A DNA stretch of 64,000 nt from NCBI GenBank assembly GCA_964587755.1, contig CAZPMC010000005.1, positions 1 to 64,000 on the forward strand, written 5' to 3'. The position numbers and the translations under genes are program-made. Position 1 is the first letter of the stretch. Each line of letters opens with the position of its first letter. Shown here piece by piece: positions 16,246 to 24,847 of the stretch. The DNA comes from CAZPMC01 sp964587755. Its GTDB lineage: Bacteria > Bacillota > Clostridia > Acetivibrionales > DTU013. The notes under the pieces were generated by a model. The model was given only the letters and a program-made list of their open reading frames with translations. It was not told where the DNA came from and did not search any database.

Positions 16246-17636
16246 TGAAAAAATTATGGGTGCTTTTGCTCATTCTTGTCATAGTGATACAGCCGCTTAA
16301 TACTTTTGCAGCATCATATATAGACCTGTCCCGGGTAAAATTCAGTTCAGGCTCAGAACCGGTGGTTTTCACATTTGGCGACTTGAGTGTAGACGGTGTA
16401 CTGGAGCAAATATTTCCCTTTACAGAAGAAGAGATAGACAAGCTTGTCAAAGAAACATTAAAGTCGAAGAACTTAACACAGCTTGATATCAAGGAAGCCA
16501 ATGAAAAGGTCCAAAAAGCAAAGCGTGCTTCAGAGTTCACAAAGGAAGACCTGGAAAGGGTAAAAAATAACATGCTTACAACACTTTCGGCTGTTCCTGC
16601 CGGCCAAGTGACGTCTGCTCTTGCTGCTGTGACAGGCTACATGGGCAGCAGCAGCTGGGATGATATCGGCACAGCTTCCGCTGATTTGCTTGAAAACACT
16701 ACGACAGACTGGGTTAAGGATACTGCAGGCGGATTTGTCAATGAGGCAGGCGAATTAGGTAAAAATCTCAATAAAATAAATGCGGTGACAAGCCAACTGT
16801 TAGCAATAGAGAAGTTCTGTGTAATGATGGCGGATGAGCATGCAAGGACAAAACAGAAGTGGAAGGATATAGCTGACGGTGCCAATGCGAAGCGTATGCT
16901 GAATGAGTTTTATTATGCTCTGCAAAGAAAAATTGACAGCTATAAGTACAAAAGTGACGATGCGGGGTGGCGAATAAATTTCGACTATGCATCAGTAGGA
17001 CGCAATTTCACTTTTTTCGGTGTGGATTCCAATTACCAAACATGGTCTCTCGACATGAGGTTGGAACAGAAGGCAACAAACGAAATCGGAAATGTCGTAG
17101 GAATCTATATTGGAAGTTTTACTATTGCTGCTGAACATGAAATGTCAAGCTTTAAATCAAGAGCTCACGAGGCTATTGTTAATATGGGCGAGGTGGGAGC
17201 TGCAATTAAAAAAATGCAAGCAACTCCCGGCTATACAGTGGACTTAAGAACTGTATCGCCAGGTGAAGCAATCATATACCGTGTTATTTCAGGAACATGT
17301 CAAGCAGAAGTCAAAGAAAACGGAGAAATAATACTATCTATGAAAGAGGAGAATGATCATACTCACGTATATATTTCGGGAATGGAAGTAGAGATGGACT
17401 ACTCTTTAGCCGGCAGCAAATTGATTAAGAGCGGAGGAAAAATAAAATTTCAAATTTCAGCTGATAAAGAAGAAATTATAATAGGGGGTATATCTGCTGA
17501 TATATTGGTCAAATCACCTGATGTCAACTTTTCTCATGAAATAAGCGGATCAGGAACAGTAAATGCCGGCTGGGATAAAGGTATCTGGAAGCACTGGGAT
17601 GATACCAAAAAGACATTGAAGCATGCAAGAAGATAA
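16242..17636 (+). CDS. Secreted protein of unknown function
   Basis: 464 aa from ATGATG at 16242 (AGGAGG 7 bp upstream). A Sec signal peptide (1-24, ...PLNTFA) has no lipobox. Residues about 55-225 are helical and charged (IDKLVKETLKSKNLT...), possibly coiled coil; residues about 330-440 are beta-rich (IIYRVISGTCQAEVKENGEIIL). The C terminus is strongly basic (KKTLKHARR). No family was recognised. It overlaps the TPR lipoprotein by 4 bp and is closed by a hairpin at 17654. Confidence 0.72.
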   Translation: MMKKLWVLLLILVIVIQPLNTFAASYIDLSRVKFSSGSEPVVFTFGDLSVDGVLEQIFPFTEEEIDKLVKETLKSKNLTQLDIKEANEKVQKAKRASEFTKEDLERVKNNMLTTLSAVPAGQVTSALAAVTGYMGSSSWDDIGTASADLLENTTTDWVKDTAGGFVNEAGELGKNLNKINAVTSQLLAIEKFCVMMADEHARTKQKWKDIADGANAKRMLNEFYYALQRKIDSYKYKSDDAGWRINFDYASVGRNFTFFGVDSNYQTWSLDMRLEQKATNEIGNVVGIYIGSFTIAAEHEMSSFKSRAHEAIVNMGEVGAAIKKMQATPGYTVDLRTVSPGEAIIYRVISGTCQAEVKENGEIILSMKEENDHTHVYISGMEVEMDYSLAGSKLIKSGGKIKFQISADKEEIIIGGISADILVKSPDVNFSHEISGSGTVNAGWDKGIWKHWDDTKKTLKHARR

Positions 17637-17653
17637 AATGAAGTAATAGGAAC

Positions 17654-17687
17654 GGTTGAAGCAAGAGGGGCGGTTCTTGCTTCAACC
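17654..17687 (+). terminator. Hairpin closing the lipoprotein trio
   Basis: GGTTGAAGCAAGA pairs perfectly with 17675-17687 over an 8-base loop that contains GGGGCGGT, a decayed version of the GGGACGGTT repeat core. No T-tract follows, so termination strength is doubtful. Confidence 0.55.
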
Positions 17688-17738
17688 TCAAAAACCGTAA
17701 AAATGTTTACGCTTTATTACCCAGCTGCCTTACACCCA

Positions 17739-17767
17739 TTGATATAGGCGTTAACATAATATATTAT
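17739..17767 (+). promoter_or_regulatory. Promoter of the MFS transporter gene
   Basis: TTGATA, 17 bp, TATTAT, 43 bp upstream of the start codon. Confidence 0.6.
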
Positions 17768-17810
17768 TTTGCATAAATTGATTATGAACAAATTTTCTAG
17801 GAGAATCAAT

Positions 17811-19064
17811 ATGAACCAAAATAGTAATTATGTTAACAAATTAAGCCGTTTAATGCCTTTGGCAGCAGGGATTCTGATCCAAATGTGCTGTGGTACAGCT
17901 TATATCTGGGGAATATTTCAAGCATTTCTCATTATTACTCCGAACACACCAAATGCACTATTCAACTGGTCACCGACCTATGGAACAGTGGCCTATGCGT
18001 TGCTTTTAAGCATGCTAACAGTCGGCAGCATTATAGGCGGAAAAACACAGCAATCAGGAAAGGTTCAGCCGGGCGCTGTTATAATAGTTGCAGGTTTAAT
18101 AATGGGAGGAGGCTTTTTACTCGTACAGTTTACCACCGAATTAACTCCCTGGCTTCTTTGGTTGTCCTATGGCATATTAGGTGGAATTGGTATGGGAATG
18201 GTTTATACTACTACAATAGCTGTTTGCCAGAAATGGTTCCCGGATCACAGAGGACTGGTGACAGGAGTAATTGTTTCAGCACTTGGAGCGGGAACGGTCA
18301 TCTTCTCGAAAATTTCCGAATCGGTTATCCCAAATATAGGTGTATTACAGACCTTTGCCTTGCTAGGGGCAGTTTTTATAGTAGTATGCTTCCTATGTTC
18401 CTTTTTCGTAAAAAATCCACCTGAGAATTTTAAGCCTGCAGGATGGAATCCACCAGCTCCTAAGGATGGAGTTATTCACCAGCACTTTATGCCGGGTGAG
18501 GCTTTAAGAACACCTCAGCTTTATCTTGTAGGCTTAGGTCTTATGTTTGCCACCTTTGCAGGTTCAATGGTCATTCCTATGGCAAAGGTATTCGGACTTT
18601 CCAACGGATTATCCGAATCAGCGGCTGCAATGGGTGTTTTAGTTGTTGGCGGGTGCAACTCTTTAGGAAGACTTGTTTGGGGATTTATATCAGATAAGTT
18701 TGGCAGAAGAAACACTCTTATTCTTCTCTTAGTAATGACAGCAGCTTCTATACTAGCACTGTCAGTAGTTCCAAGCACAGCAATACTTATTGTGTTTTCA
18801 CTGGTCGGGTTCTCTTACGGCGGCTTTCTTGGGGTATTCCCGGCTCTCACGGCAGACTTTTTCGGAACCAGGTATGTTGCCACCATATACGGAATGGTAC
18901 TGCTTGGATTTGGAGCAGGTGCTGTTGTGTCGGCCTTCATCGTTGGTGAGCTCAGTAAGATAAAGGCCTTTTCAACAGCATTTACAATCGCGGCAATTGC
19001 AGCAGGCGTTGCATTCATTATAGTTTTATTGATGAAAGCACCAAAAGAGAAAAGAACAGCTTAA
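17811..19064 (+). CDS. MFS transporter, OFA (oxalate/formate antiporter) family
   Basis: 417 aa from ATG 17811 (TAGGAG 7 bp upstream); upstream TTG at 17769 has no Shine-Dalgarno. Twelve TMs. The N terminus LAAGILIQMCCGTAYIWGIF and the loop 'NPPENFKPAGWNPP' between TM6 and TM7 are typical of the OFA branch of the major facilitator superfamily, as is GRLVWGFISDKFGRRNT between TM8 and TM9. Members exchange small monocarboxylates or dicarboxylates (oxalate, formate, lactate, pyruvate); substrate here is unknown. It stands alone with its own promoter and converges on the cupin gene. Confidence 0.88.
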   Translation: MNQNSNYVNKLSRLMPLAAGILIQMCCGTAYIWGIFQAFLIITPNTPNALFNWSPTYGTVAYALLLSMLTVGSIIGGKTQQSGKVQPGAVIIVAGLIMGGGFLLVQFTTELTPWLLWLSYGILGGIGMGMVYTTTIAVCQKWFPDHRGLVTGVIVSALGAGTVIFSKISESVIPNIGVLQTFALLGAVFIVVCFLCSFFVKNPPENFKPAGWNPPAPKDGVIHQHFMPGEALRTPQLYLVGLGLMFATFAGSMVIPMAKVFGLSNGLSESAAAMGVLVVGGCNSLGRLVWGFISDKFGRRNTLILLLVMTAASILALSVVPSTAILIVFSLVGFSYGGFLGVFPALTADFFGTRYVATIYGMVLLGFGAGAVVSAFIVGELSKIKAFSTAFTIAAIAAGVAFIIVLLMKAPKEKRTA

Positions 19065-19081
19065 CCAACTAATTTAACCGG

Positions 19082-19606
19082 TTAGTGATTATGTTTTTCG
19101 GCTGCCTCAGCGGCTGCTTTTGTGGCATGAACTGTGCCGTGCGGATGCTGAGGCGGTGCATATATTGAGTATAGCTTAAGTGGCTTTTTCCCTGTGTTTA
19201 TAATGTTGTGCCATTTGCCGGCAGGTATGATGATTATATATCCGTAACATACGCTTTCTTGAAAATCCATCTTATTCTTCCCATCACCCATCATAACAAT
19301 CCCCTGACCATCTTCGATGCGAATGAACTGGTCAACGTCGTAATGGATCTCTAAACCTATATCTTCTCCTACATCTATGCTCATAAGGGTTAGCTGTAAA
19401 TACTTACCTGTCCATAAAGCAGTACGGAAAGTGTCATTTTGCTTTGTTGCCTGCTCAATATCTACTACAAATGGGTTTGGACCATAATCCTTAATAATAA
19501 TTGGAGAACCGTCCCCGAATTTTGAAGAACCGTCCCCGAAATAATAATTAGATAGGTAAGGACAGTGATAGTATCCGCAAGGGTATACTCTGGGAATATT
19601 ACACAT
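19082..19606 (-). CDS. Cupin-domain protein (mannose-6-phosphate isomerase-like) with repeat-derived N-terminal insert
   Basis: 174 aa from ATG 19606 (AGGAG 8 bp upstream); the longer frame up to 19687 lacks a ribosome site. The double-stranded beta-helix is evident: first motif GLEIHYDVDQFIRIEDGQG, second motif IIPAGKWHNIIN, then the typical LKLYSIYAPPQHPHGTVH. It probably binds a metal; substrate is unknown. Residues about 18-31 read FGDGSSKFGDGSPI, which is produced by two copies of a 15-bp repeat 21 bp apart (19505-19519, 19526-19540). The relatives I remember go directly from a Tyr/Cys/Pro-rich leader into the 'IKDYGPNPFVVDIE' segment, so this is likely an in-frame insertion. Confidence 0.85.
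   Translation of the reverse strand: MCNIPRVYPCGYYHCPYLSNYYFGDGSSKFGDGSPIIIKDYGPNPFVVDIEQATKQNDTFRTALWTGKYLQLTLMSIDVGEDIGLEIHYDVDQFIRIEDGQGIVMMGDGKNKMDFQESVCYGYIIIIPAGKWHNIINTGKKPLKLYSIYAPPQHPHGTVHATKAAAEAAEKHNH
19505..19540 (-). repeat. Dispersed repeat, two direct copies inside the cupin gene
   Basis: AGAACCGTCCCCGAA occurs at 19505-19519 and 19526-19540 (forward strand). The core GAACCGTCCC is the same as the arms of the hairpins at 12979 and 13868. The 21-bp period keeps the reading frame and encodes two FGDGS units. Confidence 0.8.
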
Positions 19607-19751
19607 ATGGTTCACTCCTCTCATAGACCTACAACATATCATATGCTTTTTGCACAGGTTCGGTGAAAAAAGCCTTGACCGTAGCAAGTTATCAGATTAT
19701 AAAGCTATCGGGCTTTAGAATAAAAAATCAAATGCCAGGAGGGGTGAAATT

Positions 19752-21761
19752 CTAGATAAAAAGCAGACTACCTGCTTTATAAAATATAAACGCTACGAGC
19801 CAGGCAATAGAGCATTGCATAATGACGATAACGACTGTCTGAAGCCTGGAGTTAAGTTCTCTTCTTATAGCTGCAACTGCCGCAACACAAGGGGTATAAA
19901 GCAGTGAAAACACCAGAAAGCTGACTGCTGACAGGGGTGTGAATAAACTGCTGAGAGTACTGCTTAATTCGGCTACACTTGTTCCGGATAACACGCTCAA
20001 TGTGCTCACAACTGCTTCCTTTGCAGAAAATCCTGCTATAAGTGATGTGGCGATTCTCCAGTCGGTAAACCCAAGAGGAGTAAACAAAGGTGCAATTATC
20101 TTTCCTAATGCGGCCAGTAAGCTGTGTTCGCTGTCTGAGACTACATTTAGCTGAGCATCAAAGGTCTGCAAGAACCAAATGATTATTGTGGCTATAAAAA
20201 TTATTGTAAATGCTCTTTGTAAAAAGTCCTTTGCCTTATCCCATAATAATATTAATACGCTTTTAAAGGATGGCAGACGATAGTTGGGAAGCTCCATTAC
20301 AAAGGGAACGGGCTTACCCGTAAAAGCGGTTTTTTTCAGAAGCAATGCGCTCAATACGGCTATTATTATTCCTGTTACGTATAGACCAATCATTACAAGG
20401 GCTTGATATTCTGTGAAAAATGCAGCAGCAAAAACTGCGTATATCGGGATTTTAGCAGAGCAGCTCATAAACGGCACCAATAGAATGGTAAGTTTTCTGT
20501 CCCGGTGAGATGCCAGTGTCCGGGTTGACATAACAGCCGGAACGGTACAGCCAAAACCAAGGAGCATTGGTACAAAGCTCCGTCCGGAAAGTCCAATTTT
20601 TCGAAACAAGCTGTCCATAACAAAGGCGACACGAGCCATATAACCCGTATCCTCCAAAATGGAAAGGAAAAAAAACAGAACCACAATAATAGGCAGGAAG
20701 CTTAAAACACTGCCTACACCAGTGAATACACCGTCAATAACCAAGCTGTGTACAACTGGATTAATGCCGTATGCACTCAAAGCAGAATCGACTGCTTCTG
20801 ATATAAAGGTGATGCCCAAAGTTAAAAGGTCACTTAAAAAAGTTCCCAAAAAGCCAAAGGTCACCCAGAAAATAAAAAACATTATCCCAAAGAAGATGGG
20901 AATTGCCAGGTATTTATTTGTCAGAACGCTGTCAATTTTGATGCTCCTTATATGCTCCTTGCTCTCACCGCTTTTTTTGACGGTTTGGGAACAGACTCCC
21001 TCAATGAAGTTGTACCTCATATCTGCAAGTGCTGCATTCCTGTCCATTCCAAGCTCGTTTTCCATCTCCACTATCGAGTGATCTATCATTTCTATTTCAT
21101 TTTGGCTAAGATTCAGAAGCTTTGTAAAGGATTCGTCACCTTCGATCAGCTTCGTTGCAGAAAAACGTGAAGAAACACCAATAGCGTGGGCATGGTCTTC
21201 AATTAAATGAGATACCGCATGTATGCAGCGGTGAACGGGGCCGCTTGGGCAAAAATCATATACTTTCGGAAGTATTCTCTTCTTTGAAACTTCAATAACT
21301 TTATTAACAACTTCTGATACACCTTCATTTTTTGCTGCGCTGATGGGGATAACGGGAATTCCGAGAAGCTGCGACATTTTGGCTATATCTATTGAGCCTC
21401 TGTTGTTTCTGACCTCATCCATCATGTTTAGTGCTAATACCATGGGTATCTGTAGTTCAATTAACTGCAAAGTCAGATAAAGGTTGCGCTCAATATTTGT
21501 CGCATCCACTATATTAATGATGCCGTCTGGCTTTTGGTTTATGATAAAATCACGGGTGATCAGCTCTTCACTTGTGTACGGGCGAAGGGAATATATGCCG
21601 GGCAAATCAACAAGTGATACATTTTTGGTACTTTTTATATTACCTATCTTTTGTTCAACTGTCACACCGGGGAAATTTCCCACATGTTGATTTGAACCGG
21701 TTAAACAATTAAATAATGTTGTCTTTCCACAGTTTTGGTTGCCAACGAGTGCGAGTATCAT
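19752..21761 (-). CDS. feoB: Ferrous iron transport protein B (GTPase permease)
   Basis: 669 aa from ATG 21761, one base after the feoA stop. The N-terminal G domain has G1 GNQNCGKT (7-14), G3 DLPG (52-55) and G4 NMMD (112-115); a helical spacer follows, then the membrane region with two Gate domains from about residue 270 (GVGSVLSFLPIIVVLFFFLSILEDTGYMARVAF; SGRSFVPMLLGFGCTVPAVMSTR). It takes up Fe(II) across the cytoplasmic membrane. Length is normal for the family and no separate FeoC is present. It is transcribed with feoA from the regulated promoter at 22046. Confidence 0.97.
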   Translation of the reverse strand: MILALVGNQNCGKTTLFNCLTGSNQHVGNFPGVTVEQKIGNIKSTKNVSLVDLPGIYSLRPYTSEELITRDFIINQKPDGIINIVDATNIERNLYLTLQLIELQIPMVLALNMMDEVRNNRGSIDIAKMSQLLGIPVIPISAAKNEGVSEVVNKVIEVSKKRILPKVYDFCPSGPVHRCIHAVSHLIEDHAHAIGVSSRFSATKLIEGDESFTKLLNLSQNEIEMIDHSIVEMENELGMDRNAALADMRYNFIEGVCSQTVKKSGESKEHIRSIKIDSVLTNKYLAIPIFFGIMFFIFWVTFGFLGTFLSDLLTLGITFISEAVDSALSAYGINPVVHSLVIDGVFTGVGSVLSFLPIIVVLFFFLSILEDTGYMARVAFVMDSLFRKIGLSGRSFVPMLLGFGCTVPAVMSTRTLASHRDRKLTILLVPFMSCSAKIPIYAVFAAAFFTEYQALVMIGLYVTGIIIAVLSALLLKKTAFTGKPVPFVMELPNYRLPSFKSVLILLWDKAKDFLQRAFTIIFIATIIIWFLQTFDAQLNVVSDSEHSLLAALGKIIAPLFTPLGFTDWRIATSLIAGFSAKEAVVSTLSVLSGTSVAELSSTLSSLFTPLSAVSFLVFSLLYTPCVAAVAAIRRELNSRLQTVVIVIMQCSIAWLVAFIFYKAGSLLFI
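19755..19778 (-). terminator. Hairpin at the end of feoB
   Basis: On the reverse strand AAAGCAG pairs with CTGCTTT and is followed by TTATC. It overlaps the last codons of feoB, including near the stop. Confidence 0.4.
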
Positions 21762-21762
21762 C

Positions 21763-21993
21763 TTATTGCCCAACCTCCACAACCTCGATTTTTGTAGCAT
21801 CTTCTTTTCGAATAGTCAAAGCATAACCGCGAATACTCAGTTCTAATGGGTCGCCCATTGGAGCAGTTTTACGAACAATCACCTTTGTGTTCGGAATTAT
21901 TCCCATGTCAAGAAATCTTACGCGTAGTTCGCCTTGACCGCCTACTTTTGTTATAATCGCTTGTTTTCCAATCGGTAGTTTGTCTAATGTCAT
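21763..21993 (-). CDS. feoA: Ferrous iron transport protein A
   Basis: 76 aa SH3-like FeoA domain (MTLDKLPIGKQAIITKVGG, RVRFLDMGIIPNTKVIV, GDPLELSIRGYALTIRKEDA). It modulates FeoB from the cytosol. It is first gene of the feoAB operon, with a GGGGGG-rich ribosome site just upstream. Confidence 0.95.
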   Translation of the reverse strand: MTLDKLPIGKQAIITKVGGQGELRVRFLDMGIIPNTKVIVRKTAPMGDPLELSIRGYALTIRKEDATKIEVVEVGQ

Positions 21994-22021
21994 TCCAGAA
22001 TCCCCCCAAAAAATACGAAAA

Positions 22022-22058
22022 AGTTAGGTATGGCTAACTAAAGTTAGCATAGCATAAC
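22022..22058 (-). promoter_or_regulatory. Tandem dyad operator of feoAB
   Basis: Two dyads in tandem: AGTTAG-N6-CTAACT (22022-22039) and GTTAGCATAGCATAAC (22043-22058). The second covers the -10 element of the feo promoter. The half-sites resemble those of DtxR/IdeR-family iron regulators (TTAGGTTAGSCTAACCTAA consensus) more than a Fur box. Repression by an Fe(II)-loaded DtxR-type protein is inferred. Confidence 0.6.
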
Positions 22059-22074
22059 TAAAGTGTTCTGTCAA
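22046..22074 (-). promoter_or_regulatory. feoAB promoter
   Basis: On the reverse strand TTGACA (22074-22069), 17 bp, TATGCT (22051-22046). Consensus -35, with the -10 buried in the operator. Confidence 0.75.
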
Positions 22075-22081
22075 CCACTCA

Positions 22082-22110
22082 TTGACGAATATCATTTTAT
22101 TTGTTATTGT
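22082..22110 (+). promoter_or_regulatory. Promoter of the DUF1846 gene
   Basis: TTGACG, 17 bp, TATTGT. It is back-to-back with the feo promoter, 8 bp between the -35 elements. Confidence 0.55.
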
Positions 22111-22142
22111 GATTAGAGGATTTATACGATGGGAGAGTCAAA

Positions 22143-23627
22143 ATGAACGAAATAGGCTTTGCAAATGATCAATATTTACGGCTTCAATCACAGAAAATTC
22201 TTGATCGTATCGGACAGTTTGGCGGAAAGCTGTATCTCGAATTTGGCGGAAAGCTTTTTGACGACTTCCACGCCTCCAGAGTGCTGCCGGGCTTTAAGCC
22301 TGATGGTAAGGTTAAGCTTCTTTTGCAGATGAAGGAACAAGTCGAGATAGTTATTACAATCAATGCAGATGATATAGAAAAGAACAAACGCAGAGGAGAT
22401 CTTGGCATAACATATGATTTGGAAGTACTTCGCTTGATTGATGCGTTTCGTGAAATTGGTTTATATGTAGGTAGCGTTGTAATAACCCATTATCGAAGCC
22501 AGCATGCAGCAGGAACATTTATTAAGCGTCTGACAAACCTTGGGATAAAAGTATTTAAGCATTACCCAATTCATGATTACCCGTCAAATATTCCTCTTAT
22601 AGTCAGTGATGACGGATTTGGTAAAAATGAATATATTGAAACAAGCCGATCCCTTGTTGTTGTTACTGCACCAGGACCAGGTAGCGGTAAAATGGCAACT
22701 TGTCTTTCACAGCTTTACCATGATTATAAGCGGGGAAAGAAAGCAGGATATGCTAAGTTTGAAACCTTTCCCTTATGGAATTTACCATTGAAGCACCCGG
22801 TAAATTTAGCTTATGAAGCAGCCACAACCGACTTAAACGATGTCAATATGATTGATCCCTTCCACTTGGAAGCATATGGTATTACTGCGGTGAACTACAA
22901 CAGGGACATTGAAATTTTTCCCGTATTGAATGCTATTTTGGAGAAAATTCTTGGAAAATCTCCTTATAAGAGCCCCACAGATATGGGTGTAAATATGGCA
23001 GGCTTTTGCATCACAAACGATGAGCTTGTATGCAAGGCATCCGAGCAAGAAATAATCCGAAGATACTATAATACAAGCTGCTCCCAAAGACAGGGAATGG
23101 CAGAAAAAGCGGAAGTATATAGACTTGAGCTTCTTATGAATCAATTGGGCATATCGTCGAAAGACCGTCCCGTAGTGCAAGCGGCATTAGACCGTTCTGA
23201 GCAGACAGATGGTCCTGCAGTATCCCTTCAGTTGCATGACGGACGAATTGTCACAGGAAAAACGACACCACTATTGGGTGCTTCTGCGGCGCTTTTATTG
23301 AATGCCCTAAAAGAGCTGGGCGGCATTCACCATGATATTCATTTGATTTCACCGATTGTAATTGAGCCTATTCAATCCCTTAAAGTTAAGCATATGGGCA
23401 ATAATAATCCGCGTCTTCACACAGACGAAATACTGATTGCTCTTTGTATTTGTGCAGCCACAAATCCTACGGCAGCACTTGCAATGCAGCAGCTTAGCAA
23501 ACTAAGGGGATGCGAAGCCCACTCTACCGTCATACTGTCACGAGTTGATGAAAATGTTTTTCACAGGCTTGGAATCAATATTACATGTGAGCCGAAATAT
23601 CAATCGAAAAAGCTGTATCATAAATAA
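22143..23627 (+). CDS. DUF1846 family protein
   Basis: 494 aa, close to the family's usual length. The family is recognised by the start GFANDQYLRLQSQKILDRI, the block GGKLYLEFGGKLFDDFHASRVLPGF and the late segment LKVKHMGNNNPRLHTDEILIAL. PGPGSGKMATCLSQLYHDY looks like a nucleotide-binding loop, so an ATP-dependent activity on an unknown substrate is plausible. The family is widespread in anaerobic Firmicutes with no settled function. It is cytosolic. It stands divergent from feoAB, which might put it under iron control, but its own promoter lies outside the visible dyads. Confidence 0.9.
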   Translation: MNEIGFANDQYLRLQSQKILDRIGQFGGKLYLEFGGKLFDDFHASRVLPGFKPDGKVKLLLQMKEQVEIVITINADDIEKNKRRGDLGITYDLEVLRLIDAFREIGLYVGSVVITHYRSQHAAGTFIKRLTNLGIKVFKHYPIHDYPSNIPLIVSDDGFGKNEYIETSRSLVVVTAPGPGSGKMATCLSQLYHDYKRGKKAGYAKFETFPLWNLPLKHPVNLAYEAATTDLNDVNMIDPFHLEAYGITAVNYNRDIEIFPVLNAILEKILGKSPYKSPTDMGVNMAGFCITNDELVCKASEQEIIRRYYNTSCSQRQGMAEKAEVYRLELLMNQLGISSKDRPVVQAALDRSEQTDGPAVSLQLHDGRIVTGKTTPLLGASAALLLNALKELGGIHHDIHLISPIVIEPIQSLKVKHMGNNNPRLHTDEILIALCICAATNPTAALAMQQLSKLRGCEAHSTVILSRVDENVFHRLGINITCEPKYQSKKLYHK

Positions 23628-23647
23628 GAGGCTTTTGGGAGGGTGAC

Positions 23648-24823
23648 GTGTTGAAAAAACCCTGCATTACCTATGGAAGACTGCTAAGATATTGTGCCGT
23701 ATTATTGTTTTTTATCTTTGTCGCCGTATTATTACCGGCGGAGTCTTTTGCAGAATATTCTGATACAATTGTAATAAAGATCGGAAGCCGTTTTATGACT
23801 GTAAACGGTATAGACAAAGAGATCGACCCGGGCAGGGGGACTGTCAGTGTTCTCGAAAGCGGCAGAACGTTGGTGCCCATAAGAGCTATAGCTGAAGAAA
23901 TGGGCGGAATTGTTAGCTGGGACCCAAAGTATTCTCGTGTTGACATTATGCTTGACGATATTCATTTAAAACTTTGGATAAATCAGACCCTTACAATGGT
24001 AAACGGCAATGTGGAAATTATGGATGTTGCTGCAAGGATGGAGAACTTCAGGACATTAGTGCCTTTGAGATTTGTTGCAGAAAATATGGGGGCGCAAGTT
24101 AGTTGGAACGGCAAAACATCCGAGGCTGTAATTAAATTCAACAAAAAGCCGATACCTGTACCCAATCAGCCTCAATTTAGTATCATTGATAGATTTGATG
24201 AGCTAGAAGGAAACGCCGGCAGAGTAGCGTTTGAAATTGATTCTTCTCAGATGATCGGAGAATATTCAGGATTTAAGCTGTATTTTACCAATGACCAGGG
24301 GCAGCAGGACTGTTTGTTTATTGATACTACTGATGGTACCAACGGATTTTATTGTTCGGATACCATAGGAAAAACTGTTGATATAGCTGTGACGGCTGTA
24401 AACAGAACGGTTGAAAGCCCTCCGCAGCAAATTAAATTTGCAATGCTTGGGAAAGTTAATTTTGATAAGATATGGTCTGAAAGGAAGATATATAATCTGG
24501 AGGGTGCGCCGAGCTGGTATGGAATATCATGGCTGCCTGTACCCGGTGCGGCAAAATACAAGGTATACATATCCAATAATGCATCGGATTGGCAGGATTT
24601 TAAAAGCACGGGGAACCTTTCTAAATTTCATGATATTATAGTCTCTGACACATATATCAGCACCAAGGAGAATTTAGACTTGCCTCAGGAGTTGATAACA
24701 ACCGCTTTAGGAGAGTATAGATATATAGTAATATTCCCGGTGAATGATGAGGGAATACCTGGATTGATACCTGCTTCTTATGAGATGCTTATTTCAGGAG
24801 AGACAATTAAGGTGGAAAATTAA
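23648..24823 (+). CDS. Secreted stalk-domain (copper amine oxidase N-terminal-like) protein
   Basis: 391 aa from GTG 23648 (TTG 23651 also possible, with GGAGG just upstream). A signal peptide (to about residue 36, ...ESFAEYS) is followed by two half-repeats of the stalk domain: ESGRTLVPIRAIAEEMGGIVSWDP and MENFRTLVPLRFVAENMGAQVSWNG, the pattern repeated in cell-surface proteins of Clostridia and Paenibacillus. Residues about 175-391 are beta-rich with fibronectin-like spacing (YGISWLPVPGAAKYKVYISNN). It is probably an adhesin or wall-associated scaffold; no catalytic motif is visible. It follows the DUF1846 gene by 20 bp. Confidence 0.82.
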   Translation: MLKKPCITYGRLLRYCAVLLFFIFVAVLLPAESFAEYSDTIVIKIGSRFMTVNGIDKEIDPGRGTVSVLESGRTLVPIRAIAEEMGGIVSWDPKYSRVDIMLDDIHLKLWINQTLTMVNGNVEIMDVAARMENFRTLVPLRFVAENMGAQVSWNGKTSEAVIKFNKKPIPVPNQPQFSIIDRFDELEGNAGRVAFEIDSSQMIGEYSGFKLYFTNDQGQQDCLFIDTTDGTNGFYCSDTIGKTVDIAVTAVNRTVESPPQQIKFAMLGKVNFDKIWSERKIYNLEGAPSWYGISWLPVPGAAKYKVYISNNASDWQDFKSTGNLSKFHDIIVSDTYISTKENLDLPQELITTALGEYRYIVIFPVNDEGIPGLIPASYEMLISGETIKVEN

Positions 24824-24847
24824 TACAAAATAACTTAAGGTACTTAT

